IMG/VR virus record: IMGVR_UViG_3300031963_000041
Coordinates: 1-64,000 of that record
Source of the DNA: a virus
Reading direction: 5' to 3' (one strand)
DNA: 64,000 nucleotides
Shown one piece after another: positions 48,711 through 56,156 of the stretch. The number at the start of each line of letters is the position of its first letter. The first letter of the stretch is position 1. The notes beneath the pieces were generated by a model. That model saw nothing but the letters and a program-made list of their open reading frames with translations. It was not told the DNA's origin and ran no database searches. A program made the position numbers and the translations under genes.

Positions 48711-49498
48711 AGACTTATTTCAATCCTACGAGGGTAATACACAGGCTTGCACCAAGGTGTGTTGCCTCTTCCTCTACAGTTGTTGACATATCTGATGCCT
48801 TGTATGGTGGTATCAACATCGCCGTGGTAGTGTCCAAAACACCAAGTAGAGATCTTGCTCTCGGTGTCCTCGCCCAATACCTGCGTCATATAACTGTTGC
48901 CTGAACAGTTGATCCTATAGCTGTCGGCTATCTCGATGTCATGATGTATGAGATCCAAACGCGGTGGAGTATGGGTGATCAACACTATTTTTTTCACGTC
49001 TTGATGCGTCTGCAATCTACGCACTGATCTGGCCAGATAAGCGAAATCCTGCATGCTCATGGATTCTATGGCATCCGAAACTGTCCTATCAACTTGGTAT
49101 CTGTCTTGGAACCACAACCGCGTCTGATCATAGTCCACTCCAGGTTCAAAATCGAAACTCCACCAACCATTGGTACCCAGGAATGCTACACCATCAACGA
49201 TGACTACATTGTCTTGGAGATAGGTAACATTGGGTATGTCGCTTATTTCTTCCACTAGACTGCGATAACTGTCCCCAAGATCGTTCAAGGTCCATCGATG
49301 CTCGTCGTTGCCATCTATGAACATCACTGCACGATATCGTTGGCTGAGTTTTTCCAAAGCATCTTTGACCAAGGCACGGTCTCGAGACACATCTCCGGCC
49401 ACCACACAAAGAGTAGCAGTGGCCTGTCCTTCCCAATCAAATGGTTGATCCCAAGTTTCCACATGGAGGTCTGAAATTAAATCAAATGCTATTGGCAT
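48707..49498 (-). CDS. metallophosphoesterase
   Basis: 263 residues. All five motifs are present: ISDLHVE, VVAGDVSRD, GNDEH, THTPP and GHYHGD. The fold is the calcineurin-like dinuclear phosphoesterase; the substrate may be a nucleotide, DNA or a phosphorylated small molecule. It is a lone minus-strand gene overlapping clpS by 4 bases at its end; a TTAAATA box lies 6 bases before its ATG on the minus strand. Confidence 0.85.
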   Translation of the reverse strand: MPIAFDLISDLHVETWDQPFDWEGQATATLCVVAGDVSRDRALVKDALEKLSQRYRAVMFIDGNDEHRWTLNDLGDSYRSLVEEISDIPNVTYLQDNVVIVDGVAFLGTNGWWSFDFEPGVDYDQTRLWFQDRYQVDRTVSDAIESMSMQDFAYLARSVRRLQTHQDVKKIVLITHTPPRLDLIHHDIEIADSYRINCSGNSYMTQVLGEDTESKISTWCFGHYHGDVDTTIQGIRYVNNCRGRGNTPWCKPVYYPRRIEISL

Positions 49499-49504
49499 GA
49501 TACA

Positions 49505-49511
49505 TATTTAA
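49505..49511 (-). promoter_or_regulatory. late-type promoter box on the minus strand
   Basis: TTAAATA on the minus strand ends 6 bases before the phosphoesterase ATG, again predicting an almost leaderless transcript. Confidence 0.45.
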
Positions 49512-49522
49512 AAGGATTTTTT

Positions 49523-49897
49523 ATGCACATAATATTTGGCAAAGAAACAGCAGAGGGGTTGAAGGACAAATACACGGTGTTGGAACTGGATCAGATACAG
49601 ATACAATCCAATGGTCCGATTTTGGACAGTTTCTGTGTGTTGGACACTGATGCAGTGAGATTGGAAGAAATAGGTACCATGCCTAATATCATCAATCTCC
49701 ATGCCAAACTCATGGAAAACTATCGCAAGCGGAATTGGGGTTTCTGCGAACAGGCCATAGAACACCTACACGGACGCTGGGGCGGCACGCTGAACAGCTT
49801 CTATGATGAAATTTCTCAGAGAATCGCTAAGTATAAACACAAGGACCCAGGTCCGGATTGGAACGGCGTATATGAAAAATTTAGTAGCGACCGTTAG
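49523..49897 (+). CDS. conserved hypothetical phage protein
   Basis: 124 residues. IIFGKETAEGLKDKYTVLELD opens the protein; NLHAKLMENYRKRNWGFCEQAIEHL and RWGGTLNSFYDEIS (quoted in part) follow. The family is common in T4-like aquatic phages, function unknown. AAGGA lies 6 bases before the ATG. The 3' end overlaps the lipoprotein gene by 26 bases. Confidence 0.6.
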   Translation: MHIIFGKETAEGLKDKYTVLELDQIQIQSNGPILDSFCVLDTDAVRLEEIGTMPNIINLHAKLMENYRKRNWGFCEQAIEHLHGRWGGTLNSFYDEISQRIAKYKHKDPGPDWNGVYEKFSSDR

Positions 49898-50264
49898 TGT
49901 CGCTTTTTTACTGTCGGCTTGTGCTTTATTCCCTAGTTATTTTGACTATAATGAGCAAGCCCGTTTGGTAGACATCATCGAACTGACCAAGACAGATGCA
50001 GTATGTGCCACTGAAGAAATCAGAACAGTGAGCAGAGATATACGCCACAAAGTAGATTGGCTGACCACATACAGTGCCAGCTTGCCTGACAATTCCAAGA
50101 TACAAGAGATGAATCGTAATCTCAGTGAAATAGTGGGAGATTTTGATCAACGCTATCGTGGAGACCGACCACCTAGTAAATTTTTCTGTAGTGCCAAAAT
50201 TAAAAACATAAACGAAGCCGCTCGCAAGATGTTGTCAGTGAGTGGAAGGAGACCTCGAGCATGA
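49872..50264 (+). CDS. lipoprotein, envelope module
   Basis: 130 residues from the ATG at 49872, selected because it gives a signal peptide (MKNLVATVSVAFL) and a lipobox LSAC; the upstream frame is the end of the previous gene. The mature part is charged and helical with two cysteines. A lipoprotein of this size next to an endolysin region could be an outer-membrane spanin, but no partner with the inner-membrane spanin plan is certain. It opens a 6-kb run of envelope proteins. Confidence 0.7.
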   Translation: MKNLVATVSVAFLLSACALFPSYFDYNEQARLVDIIELTKTDAVCATEEIRTVSRDIRHKVDWLTTYSASLPDNSKIQEMNRNLSEIVGDFDQRYRGDRPPSKFFCSAKIKNINEAARKMLSVSGRRPRA

Positions 50265-50503
50265 ACATTCAACAAGTGGTAGAAAATTTCTGCAGACAAA
50301 ACAATGCCTTGGGATATCGAGTGCAAAAAGCCTTGGAATATCGTGATGCATTGTCGCGAGGTGATGTCAACTCAGCAGAATTCCAGGAACTCATGGAAGA
50401 TCTGCAACGCCTTGACAACATCCAACTGTCAGCAGATGAACTGGATCAACAGATACTGTTCAACGACTGCATCAATCTGCTAAAAAATATACCAATCTCT
50501 TAG
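50261..50503 (+). CDS. small hypothetical protein
   Basis: 80 residues, all helical and acidic, starting in an ATGA overlap with the lipoprotein gene. VVENFCRQNNALGYRV and ELMEDLQRLDNIQLSA are the main helices. No family recognised. It ends before a late-type promoter box, so it belongs to the upstream transcript. Confidence 0.5.
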   Translation: MNIQQVVENFCRQNNALGYRVQKALEYRDALSRGDVNSAEFQELMEDLQRLDNIQLSADELDQQILFNDCINLLKNIPIS

Positions 50504-50543
50504 TAACAAATAAAACTACCGCTTATTTTTTGTCTTGGCTCCG

Positions 50544-50550
50544 TTAAATA
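50544..50550 (+). promoter_or_regulatory. late-type promoter box
   Basis: TTAAATA lies 28 bases before the ATG at 50579, with AAGGAG at 50562 between, so it is well placed to drive the envelope module. Confidence 0.6.
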
Positions 50551-50578
50551 TTATGTCGCCTAAGGAGCTAGACAAAAG

Positions 50579-51196
50579 ATGTTTTATAACTATAAAAAAC
50601 TCTGGGCGGGCGTAGTTTTATCACTATCTATGACCGCAGTAGTTGCACAGACCGATCCAATCATCACAGATTCCACCAGCAGGTCTACGTCGACTACCAA
50701 TTCCAGTTCTACAACCACTATCAAAAGTCCGCCACCAACGGCAGTGGCACCCGCTGTGACCACCATCAACAATGATGTGTGTGCCGTGGCCGCGTCAGGT
50801 GCTGTGCAGACTCAGATCCTGGGTATCTCCATGGGGGGAACCATGCGTGACATGAACTGCGAACGCATCAAACTGTCAAAGAATTTATATGACATGGGCA
50901 TGAAGGTCGCCGCAGTGGCCACGCTGTGTCAAGATGAACGTATATTTACTGCCATGATGGCCGCTGGCACACCCTGCCCAGTAGAAGGTAAAATTGGCGC
51001 CGATGCTCGTGCTGAGTGGGAACGTAGAGGTGTGCTAGATTCTACCAAGAAAGAAAACGTGGGGCATTATGCTACCAAGCCGCCCGTGATTGACTTGAGC
51101 AAGCCCGCAGAAAAATCTCCACGCCGAGACGATTTTGCCTGTAAAGATTACGCCGGTAACGACCCTACAATCAAAGAAAGAATGGGTTGCAAATAA
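50579..51196 (+). CDS. secreted protein, envelope module
   Basis: 205 residues with a Sec signal peptide (LWAGVVLSLSMTAVVAQ, cleavage expected after AVVAQ or AQ). A low-complexity serine/threonine linker (STSTTNSSSTTT) is followed by a folded region with paired cysteines (DVCAVAASG, MNCERIKLSKNLYDMG, TLCQDE, TPCPVEG), consistent with disulphides in the periplasm. The next gene starts directly after its stop. Unknown function. Confidence 0.65.
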   Translation: MFYNYKKLWAGVVLSLSMTAVVAQTDPIITDSTSRSTSTTNSSSTTTIKSPPPTAVAPAVTTINNDVCAVAASGAVQTQILGISMGGTMRDMNCERIKLSKNLYDMGMKVAAVATLCQDERIFTAMMAAGTPCPVEGKIGADARAEWERRGVLDSTKKENVGHYATKPPVIDLSKPAEKSPRRDDFACKDYAGNDPTIKERMGCK

Positions 51197-52738
51197 ATGA
51201 ACATCTGGTTGCGGTTCTGGATCTTCTGGTCAGTGGCCACGTTTGCGCTATGGTTGCACCAGCCGGCACGGGCACAAACAGCTACATCTAATCTGATCAA
51301 TCCTGCGGGCACAGCCTGGGGTATACCTAGTGCCCAGGTCCTGAACACAGCAGGTATCACTGCTGTGGAAGGTGGTGGTGTGTATGTGCCAGGCAGTCCT
51401 TACTACAACAGTGACACCAACACCATTAGATTCAGTTATATCATGGGCACAGTGGCACAGAGCATTGCCATCAACTCGGCTTTGGCCGGCACCGGCATCA
51501 AATGGGTGGGCTATGACTATTCTTGGGAGATACAAAATTCTCCGGGACAGTATGGAGGGACTCTGTTCAGCACTATCTCGCTAAATGGCAACAATGGTAA
51601 GGCCTTGGAATCATATACTTACAACTATCCGCAAGGTATCACACCAGCATCCTCATGGTTGCTGGATTCAGGACGCAAATTGTTTTCTCAGAGCGGCGGC
51701 TATACTACCGGACAGGTAACCAGTCTCGACGTTACCTGGACTGGCAAGGACAGTCTTTTCTGGATGGGTCTTTATGGTCCGCGTGTGCGCAACACTGATG
51801 TGAGACTGTTGTATGATGCGGACCAGTGTGCGATCAATCCCATCAGTGATCCCACTTGCCCTGGCTACCAGACTGCGATGTGTAGCGCCAATCCTCTTTT
51901 CAGTGCTTCTTGTCCGGGATATGCCCAGGCATTTCTCACACAACAATGTAGCATCTCTGCCTTGTATGATCCTTCATGTCCGGGCTATCAACAGGCCTAT
52001 TTTACGCAACAATGCACGGCCAATCCCTTGTATGATCGTTCCTGTCCTGGTTACAACACAGCCTACGTCACGCAACAAAACACACAGGCCGCATCAACGA
52101 CCACGACAACCACATCTACGACCACCAGCTCGGTATCATTGACTGGAACTGTATCTACCACAGAACCTACCTTGACCATAGCCACTGACGGCTCGGTATC
52201 TACCGGCGTGGCAGTTGTACCTGACAGCCAAGTCAACACTGTGGTTACCAAGAAAGTTGAAACCACTGCCAGCCCTACTGGCACATTGAGCATACAGATC
52301 CAGACCAAACCCTCTGCCGAGTCAGAACAGCAGAAAAAAGGTCGAGAAGCCACTGCGGCCGAGCGTGAACTCGCACTGAAAGAAGAAAAGAAACGCGAAG
52401 AAGAATCTAGCGACCGACGCAAACAATTGGCCGAACGCCAGCGTCGTGCTGCCATGGAAAATGCTGTGGCACGTGGTCGCGAAGCCATACGTGAAGCCGA
52501 TTCGGCCAAGACCTTGGATGAGCAGATGGCCAATCAATCTTATGTAGTGGCCACCATGAGTTTTGTGCCGGGCTTTGAAGCCTATGGTCAGGCTCGCCTA
52601 CCAGATGCACAATTTTACGCACCTAGAGAAATCTATCGTGGACAACAGAACGTGGATAACCGCAGATTGTTGCAGGGACTCACTGGTGCTTCGGACCGAC
52701 GCCATGCAGACATGGTCGACAGACAGTATGCGAGATGA
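51197..52738 (+). CDS. secreted protein with cysteine-rich repeats
   Basis: 513 residues with an N-terminal signal peptide (FWIFWSVATFALWLHQPARA). Domain 1 (to about residue 205) is beta-rich and tryptophan/glycine-rich. Residues 211-294 hold four tandem repeats with C-x8/9-CPGY. Then comes a threonine-rich linker, a small beta region and a long charged helix (about 385-450) ending in an arginine-rich tail. The architecture suggests a periplasmic or outer-membrane organising protein. No homologue with a known function comes to mind. Confidence 0.6.
   Translation: MNIWLRFWIFWSVATFALWLHQPARAQTATSNLINPAGTAWGIPSAQVLNTAGITAVEGGGVYVPGSPYYNSDTNTIRFSYIMGTVAQSIAINSALAGTGIKWVGYDYSWEIQNSPGQYGGTLFSTISLNGNNGKALESYTYNYPQGITPASSWLLDSGRKLFSQSGGYTTGQVTSLDVTWTGKDSLFWMGLYGPRVRNTDVRLLYDADQCAINPISDPTCPGYQTAMCSANPLFSASCPGYAQAFLTQQCSISALYDPSCPGYQQAYFTQQCTANPLYDRSCPGYNTAYVTQQNTQAASTTTTTTSTTTSSVSLTGTVSTTEPTLTIATDGSVSTGVAVVPDSQVNTVVTKKVETTASPTGTLSIQIQTKPSAESEQQKKGREATAAERELALKEEKKREEESSDRRKQLAERQRRAAMENAVARGREAIREADSAKTLDEQMANQSYVVATMSFVPGFEAYGQARLPDAQFYAPREIYRGQQNVDNRRLLQGLTGASDRRHADMVDRQYAR
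51827..52078 (+). repeat. four in-frame cysteine repeats
   Basis: Units start at 51827 (18 codons), 51881, 51947 and 52013 (22 codons each). The consensus is C-x2-NPLYD-x-SCPGY-x2-A, most ending in TQQ. Two cysteines per unit suggest one disulphide each. Confidence 0.85.
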
Positions 52739-53178
52739 TCATGGAGATACCCAAAGATTTATCCGGTGGCCTGAATGCCTTGAAACAGGCCAAGAAACTG
52801 GGAGATGACACCAGTAAATTTGTTGGCGAAATACAAGGCGACATGGAGAAAACTGTTCAGAATGAACAGAAAAAGCGAGTCCAGGAACGGCGCCAACAAG
52901 AACAACTCTTGATCAATGCAGAACTCACAGCCATACGTAAATTTGAAGAAGAACTACAACGAGAAGAGTTAGTAAAAAAATTAAAAACAGATTTGACTGC
53001 GAAGCATGGCAAGGATGCTTGGAATCAAGTGCAGAAGATCAAGACGGAGATACAGACGCAGAATGCACAAGACATGAAGTTTATTGACAGAGATCGCCAT
53101 CGGGTGCAGGATCTGTTCTGGTACTGCGTGGGCGTGGCTGCTTTGCTCACATATTTTTTCAAACTATATAAGGTATGA
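52735..53178 (+). CDS. tail-anchored coiled-coil protein, envelope module
   Basis: 147 residues. A long charged helix from about 25 to 115 (EKTVQNEQKKRVQERRQQEQ) is followed by one C-terminal transmembrane segment (LFWYCVGVAALLTYFF). It begins in an ATGA overlap with the cysteine-repeat gene and ends in an ATGA overlap with a 38-residue membrane protein. Probably anchored in the inner membrane with the coiled coil on the cytoplasmic side; function unknown. Confidence 0.65.
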   Translation: MIMEIPKDLSGGLNALKQAKKLGDDTSKFVGEIQGDMEKTVQNEQKKRVQERRQQEQLLINAELTAIRKFEEELQREELVKKLKTDLTAKHGKDAWNQVQKIKTEIQTQNAQDMKFIDRDRHRVQDLFWYCVGVAALLTYFFKLYKV

Positions 53179-53291
53179 TCGTGGCCAAATTATTTGCCGT
53201 GGTAGCAGTGCTAGTGGGTTTGTTGGGCATCTGGTTGGAGCATCAGAGCATAGCAATAAAACAAGGCACGATACAGAATAGATCTCAATGA
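53175..53291 (+). CDS. 38-residue single-span membrane protein
   Basis: 38 residues (MIVAKLFAVV...), one transmembrane segment (FAVVAVLVGLLGIWL) and a short polar tail. It starts in an ATGA overlap with the preceding coiled-coil gene, which supports translation by re-initiation. Unknown function. Confidence 0.6.
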   Translation: MIVAKLFAVVAVLVGLLGIWLEHQSIAIKQGTIQNRSQ

Positions 53292-53383
53292 ACAGAGGTC
53301 TGATCAAGTCGCTAAAAAATTACAACGCCAACGAGGCGTGCAATAAAAGGAGAAGGAAATGGGAGAAGAAATCAAAGACGTAA
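53288..53383 (+). CDS. possible 31-residue basic peptide
   Basis: 31 residues (MNRGLIKSLKN... ending KKSKT), very basic, in an ATGA overlap with the previous tiny gene and overlapping the start of the next by 25 bases. The chain of overlaps is the only support; it may be a chance frame. Confidence 0.25.
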   Translation: MNRGLIKSLKNYNANEACNKRRRKWEKKSKT

Positions 53384-53838
53384 ACAAAAAGATCGATGAC
53401 ATGGATGCGGCGGTGAAAAAATACGCCAGCAAAGACACAGTGATCTCCATTGGAGGTTATGAGTTTACGCCAGCTAAACTCATGGTGGCTGCCACCATAG
53501 TATCGTCTGTGTTGGGCGGATTGTATGGAGCTTTTGAAGTATACAAAGACTACCAGAGCATGAAGAAAAAGATCGCTGAGTATGTCACGCCAGATCTAAC
53601 AGAAATTTACAAGAAACTGGAACTGGTGCAACAGAGTTCAGAAAAAGGCACACAGTATACGCAAGACATCAAGAACGATCTCAAGCAAGATATCCGCAGG
53701 CTAGAAAATGTGGTAGAACAAGTAGAGCGCAGTAGCAAACAAAGCCAGCGCGAAACTGAAAAAGATGTGCGCGAACTGCGACGAGAAGTAGACGACAAGA
53801 TCAAAAAAGCCCTAGATAATCCCTTGGCAGGCAAATAA
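53359..53838 (+). CDS. coiled-coil membrane protein, envelope module
   Basis: 159 residues. A short charged N-terminal helix (DVNKKIDDMDAAVKKY), one transmembrane segment (LMVAATIVSSVLGGLYGAF), then a 90-residue heptad-patterned helix (YKKLELVQQSSEKGTQ, LENVVEQVERSSKQ). A strong terminator follows. It might pair with the tail-anchored coiled-coil protein at 52735. Function unknown. Confidence 0.65.
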   Translation: MGEEIKDVNKKIDDMDAAVKKYASKDTVISIGGYEFTPAKLMVAATIVSSVLGGLYGAFEVYKDYQSMKKKIAEYVTPDLTEIYKKLELVQQSSEKGTQYTQDIKNDLKQDIRRLENVVEQVERSSKQSQRETEKDVRELRREVDDKIKKALDNPLAGK

Positions 53839-53845
53839 GCGCTCG

Positions 53846-53866
53846 ACCCGCTTCGGCGGGTTTTTT
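53846..53866 (+). terminator. rho-independent terminator
   Basis: ACCCGC-TTCG-GCGGGT hairpin with a stable TTCG tetraloop and a T-tract. It ends the first transcript of the envelope module. Confidence 0.9.
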
Positions 53867-53867
53867 G

Positions 53868-53874
53868 TTAAATA
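53868..53874 (+). promoter_or_regulatory. late-type promoter box
   Basis: TTAAATAC, directly after the terminator and 26 bases before the ATG at 53901, with AGGAG between. It restarts transcription of the envelope module. Confidence 0.65.
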
Positions 53875-53900
53875 CAGCAAACAATAAACTAGGAGCTCGA

Positions 53901-54170
53901 ATGAACGATCGTAAACTGTTCAAATGGTTGGCCTTGCTGATTTTCATGCCCTTGATGCTGGCCATATTTGGCGGTGATAGATTCCGCTATCCCTGCCAAG
54001 ATCCTGCCAACTGGGACAAAGACATGTGTAAGTTACCCGCTTGTGATGTCACAAGGACCTGCCCAGATCACATATTCAAAGGTGGCCGCGATCCACGTCT
54101 AGGCCCGCCCAGTGCTGGAACTACGACTGCATCGGCACCCCAAACAACTCTAGGAGCGAATTGCAAATGA
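53901..54170 (+). CDS. small secreted or anchored cysteine-containing protein
   Basis: 89 residues from the ATG with AGGAG 5 bases upstream. N-terminal hydrophobic segment (WLALLIFMPLMLAIFGG) serves as signal peptide or anchor. Four cysteines follow in the first half of the mature part (PCQDP, DMCKLPACD, RTCPDH), suggesting two disulphides in the periplasm. The C-terminal tail is proline- and threonine-rich, with one more cysteine at the end. Unknown function. Confidence 0.6.
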   Translation: MNDRKLFKWLALLIFMPLMLAIFGGDRFRYPCQDPANWDKDMCKLPACDVTRTCPDHIFKGGRDPRLGPPSAGTTTASAPQTTLGANCK

Positions 54171-54703
54171 TTTTTAAATTTTTCAAAGAAAAAGATCAAG
54201 AAGATCCATTTATCTACACCGAAGATCAGCTCATGGCCCGCCTGCGTTTTTTCATAGGTGTTTGCTTGGCGCTGACACTGACAGGCATAGTGTTTGTGGT
54301 GCTGTATTCAATCATATTCGTCACCCAGCCACTCAACGCTATGAGCCCCATAGATCAGAAGTTTTTTGAACTGATCATACCCATTGCTACGTTCCTTACC
54401 GGTACGCTGTCGGGCATCATGTTGGCCGGCAAAGACGATAAAGAAGCCAAGATGAAAGCCCTGGAAGCGGCCACGAGATCTACTCCTGTGAGTGGTAATC
54501 CCAGCAACAGCGGCACCAGTGGCATGGGAGGCCTGAGTGCATCTGCCAGTTTTGGCGGAGCATCAATGAGTTTTAACAAGCCCATGGGCGGATTCGGCGC
54601 ACCCGGTGCCGCACCTACAGCACCCAGTTTTGGAGCACCTGCACCATTTGTAGCATCCTCGGGCAAGATGGGACCAGCACAGGATCCACACCCTGAGATC
54701 TGA
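54167..54703 (+). CDS. two-span membrane protein, envelope module
   Basis: 178 residues from the ATG in an ATGA overlap; a TTG at 54161 is an alternative. Two transmembrane segments (FFIGVCLALTLTGIVFVVLY and FFELIIPIATFLTGTLSGIM) are joined by a short loop, followed by a long cytoplasmic tail rich in glycine, serine, proline and alanine. Two-span proteins can act as holins, but the long tail is unusual for that. Function unknown. Confidence 0.6.
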   Translation: MIFKFFKEKDQEDPFIYTEDQLMARLRFFIGVCLALTLTGIVFVVLYSIIFVTQPLNAMSPIDQKFFELIIPIATFLTGTLSGIMLAGKDDKEAKMKALEAATRSTPVSGNPSNSGTSGMGGLSASASFGGASMSFNKPMGGFGAPGAAPTAPSFGAPAPFVASSGKMGPAQDPHPEI

Positions 54704-54733
54704 TGAGCTGGTTCAAACACAGCCCTCACAGAT

Positions 54734-55054
54734 ATGAAAAAAATCATCGCCCTCATCCTCGCCATCCTACCGATCTCAGCGATGGCGAGCGAGTGGACCG
54801 AGCGGGACAAACCAGTGACCTGCGGCCCATTCCGGGAGATAGTGGAAACTTTGATGAAAGACAAGTATCGAGAGTTTCCACTGTGGATCGGAAAAAGTAG
54901 TCAAGACACCAGCCAATTCAGTCTTTTTCTCAATGAAACCACCGGAGCCTGGACTCTGGTGCAGTATGGTCGCGTCACCGGTTGTATCTTGGGCGTGGGT
55001 GAATCCTCTGACATCGTAAATGGGAATTTTCTTCCAAAATCTCAGCGATTTTGA
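54734..55054 (+). CDS. small secreted protein, envelope module
   Basis: 106 residues with a clear signal peptide (KKIIALILAILPISAMA, cleavage after AMA). The mature part is about 88 residues with two cysteines and a beta-rich pattern (QFSLFLNETTGAWTLVQYG). Another frame, 54703-54900 (65 residues, starting MSWFKH), overlaps it from a TGATG junction and could be a second gene; I prefer the signal-peptide protein because the sequence logic is clearer. Unknown function. Confidence 0.6.
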   Translation: MKKIIALILAILPISAMASEWTERDKPVTCGPFREIVETLMKDKYREFPLWIGKSSQDTSQFSLFLNETTGAWTLVQYGRVTGCILGVGESSDIVNGNFLPKSQRF

Positions 55055-55071
55055 TTCTGAAGAAACTTTTT

Positions 55072-55100
55072 TTGACAACCACCAAAAAATACCATAAAAT
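55072..55100 (+). promoter_or_regulatory. sigma70-like promoter of the endolysin gene
   Basis: TTGACA (55072-55077), a 17-base spacer and TAAAAT (55095-55100). The endolysin starts at 55231, leaving a leader of about 120 bases; a TTAAATA box (55135-55141) lies inside it. Confidence 0.7.
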
Positions 55101-55152
55101 AAACCTTGTATGAGACAAATTCAGGGCCGGTTGGTTAAATATAGCCCATTTT

Positions 55153-55197
55153 GTAATATACGCCGATATCTGTGGTAATATTGGATTTACATATTAC
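55153..55197 (+). repeat. three GTAATAT sites in the endolysin leader
   Basis: GTAATAT occurs at 55153-55159 and 55175-55181 (22 bases apart, about two turns of DNA) and inverted at 55191-55197. The last two form a 7-bp stem with a 9-base loop. It looks like an operator cluster or a leader RNA structure. Confidence 0.45.
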
Positions 55198-55230
55198 TAC
55201 GGTTCGAAACCTGTAAACAAGGAGGAAGTT

Positions 55231-55836
55231 ATGACAGAGACAACATCAAAGTCAAGAACGCACCAAGTTGACATGGCCAAACTTTTTGTAAGTCTGCCCC
55301 GTGTGATCGGCCTAATGATCGTAGCATCGATCTTGATCACAGTCACCAATTTGCGTCTGGATGCTCTTGCATCTGACAACGAAGCGGCCTCATGGCGCCA
55401 AGGCTTCGTGTCCACAGCGGATCGCTCCAAGCAACTAGAATGCTTGGCCCGCAATATCTATTGGGAAGCCGCCTCTGAGCCTTTTGAAGGCAAAGTGGGT
55501 GTGGCCCAAGTCACTATCAATCGCGTAGAAGACGGTCGTTTTGGCAAGGACGTCTGTGGAGTGGTTTATCAAAAGAACGTGGTATACGAAAAGGTCGTAT
55601 GCCAATTCTCTTGGTACTGTGAACCACATCACAAGGTCCGACCCATACACCCTGCACTATGGGATGAGAGCATGGAAGTGGCCAAGAAGGTCCTATTAGA
55701 GGGATTCCGACTGCCCAGCCTCAAGGAGGCCCTGTATTTCCATGCTGACTATGTAAATCCGGGTTGGCCCAACATGCAATACGTGGGCAAGTTTGGAGCA
55801 CACAGATTCTACAAGAAGAAGGAGAAGGGCGCATGA
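55231..55836 (+). CDS. SleB-type cell wall hydrolase (endolysin)
   Basis: 201 residues. An N-terminal transmembrane segment (VIGLMIVASILITVTNL) precedes the hydrolase-2 domain: CLARNIYWEAASEP (with the catalytic glutamate), GKVGVAQVTINRVEDGRFG, CQFSWYC and LYFHADYV. This domain cleaves peptidoglycan glycan strands. The anchor suggests a signal-anchor-release type endolysin or a membrane-bound one. AAGGAGG precedes the ATG. It overlaps the holin candidate (ATGA). Confidence 0.85.
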   Translation: MTETTSKSRTHQVDMAKLFVSLPRVIGLMIVASILITVTNLRLDALASDNEAASWRQGFVSTADRSKQLECLARNIYWEAASEPFEGKVGVAQVTINRVEDGRFGKDVCGVVYQKNVVYEKVVCQFSWYCEPHHKVRPIHPALWDESMEVAKKVLLEGFRLPSLKEALYFHADYVNPGWPNMQYVGKFGAHRFYKKKEKGA

Positions 55837-56156
55837 GCAAGTTTTTCCAATTCATAGGAAATGTCCGAGCAGGATTCAGCCAATATCTCGCCAATCAGTT
55901 ACACACGGTCTCAGCCGAAACACTGGGATGGCTGGCAGTGATCCTGATCCACTCGGCCACCATACCCACATTGCTGGCCATACTCACGGGACTCAGTGAT
56001 CGCACTCCTTCTGTAGACGTGGTGCTGTTTATGTGGGCTGGTCTGGTGCTGTTGTTTGGACGAGCAGTGGTGCTCAAGGATACGTTAAACATTGTCACAA
56101 TTGGTGCCGGATTCATCATCCAGGCTGTGATCATGGCGCTGATATTGTTCAAGTGA
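55833..56156 (+). CDS. three-span membrane protein, holin candidate
   Basis: 107 residues from the ATG in an ATGA overlap with the endolysin, GGAG 8 bases upstream. Three transmembrane segments: LGWLAVILIHSATIPTLLAI, VVLFMWAGLVLLFGRA and IVTIGAGFIIQAVIMALIL. Size, topology and position fit a class I holin that permeabilises the inner membrane. The last 72 bases overlap a minus-strand glycosyltransferase gene. Holin function is inferred from context. Confidence 0.6.
   Translation: MSKFFQFIGNVRAGFSQYLANQLHTVSAETLGWLAVILIHSATIPTLLAILTGLSDRTPSVDVVLFMWAGLVLLFGRAVVLKDTLNIVTIGAGFIIQAVIMALILFK

Noticed and set aside
54703-54900. Frame MSWFKH... overlapping the small secreted protein
   Set aside because: Starts at a plausible TGATG junction, but the overlapping frame with a clear signal peptide explains the region better. 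It cannot be fully excluded.
55116-55215. tRNA-like pieces (GGTTGGTTA and GGTTCGAAACC) before the endolysin
   Set aside because: The distance between D-like and T-like parts is too long, the T-stem does not pair correctly, and no acceptor stem or anticodon arm can be drawn.
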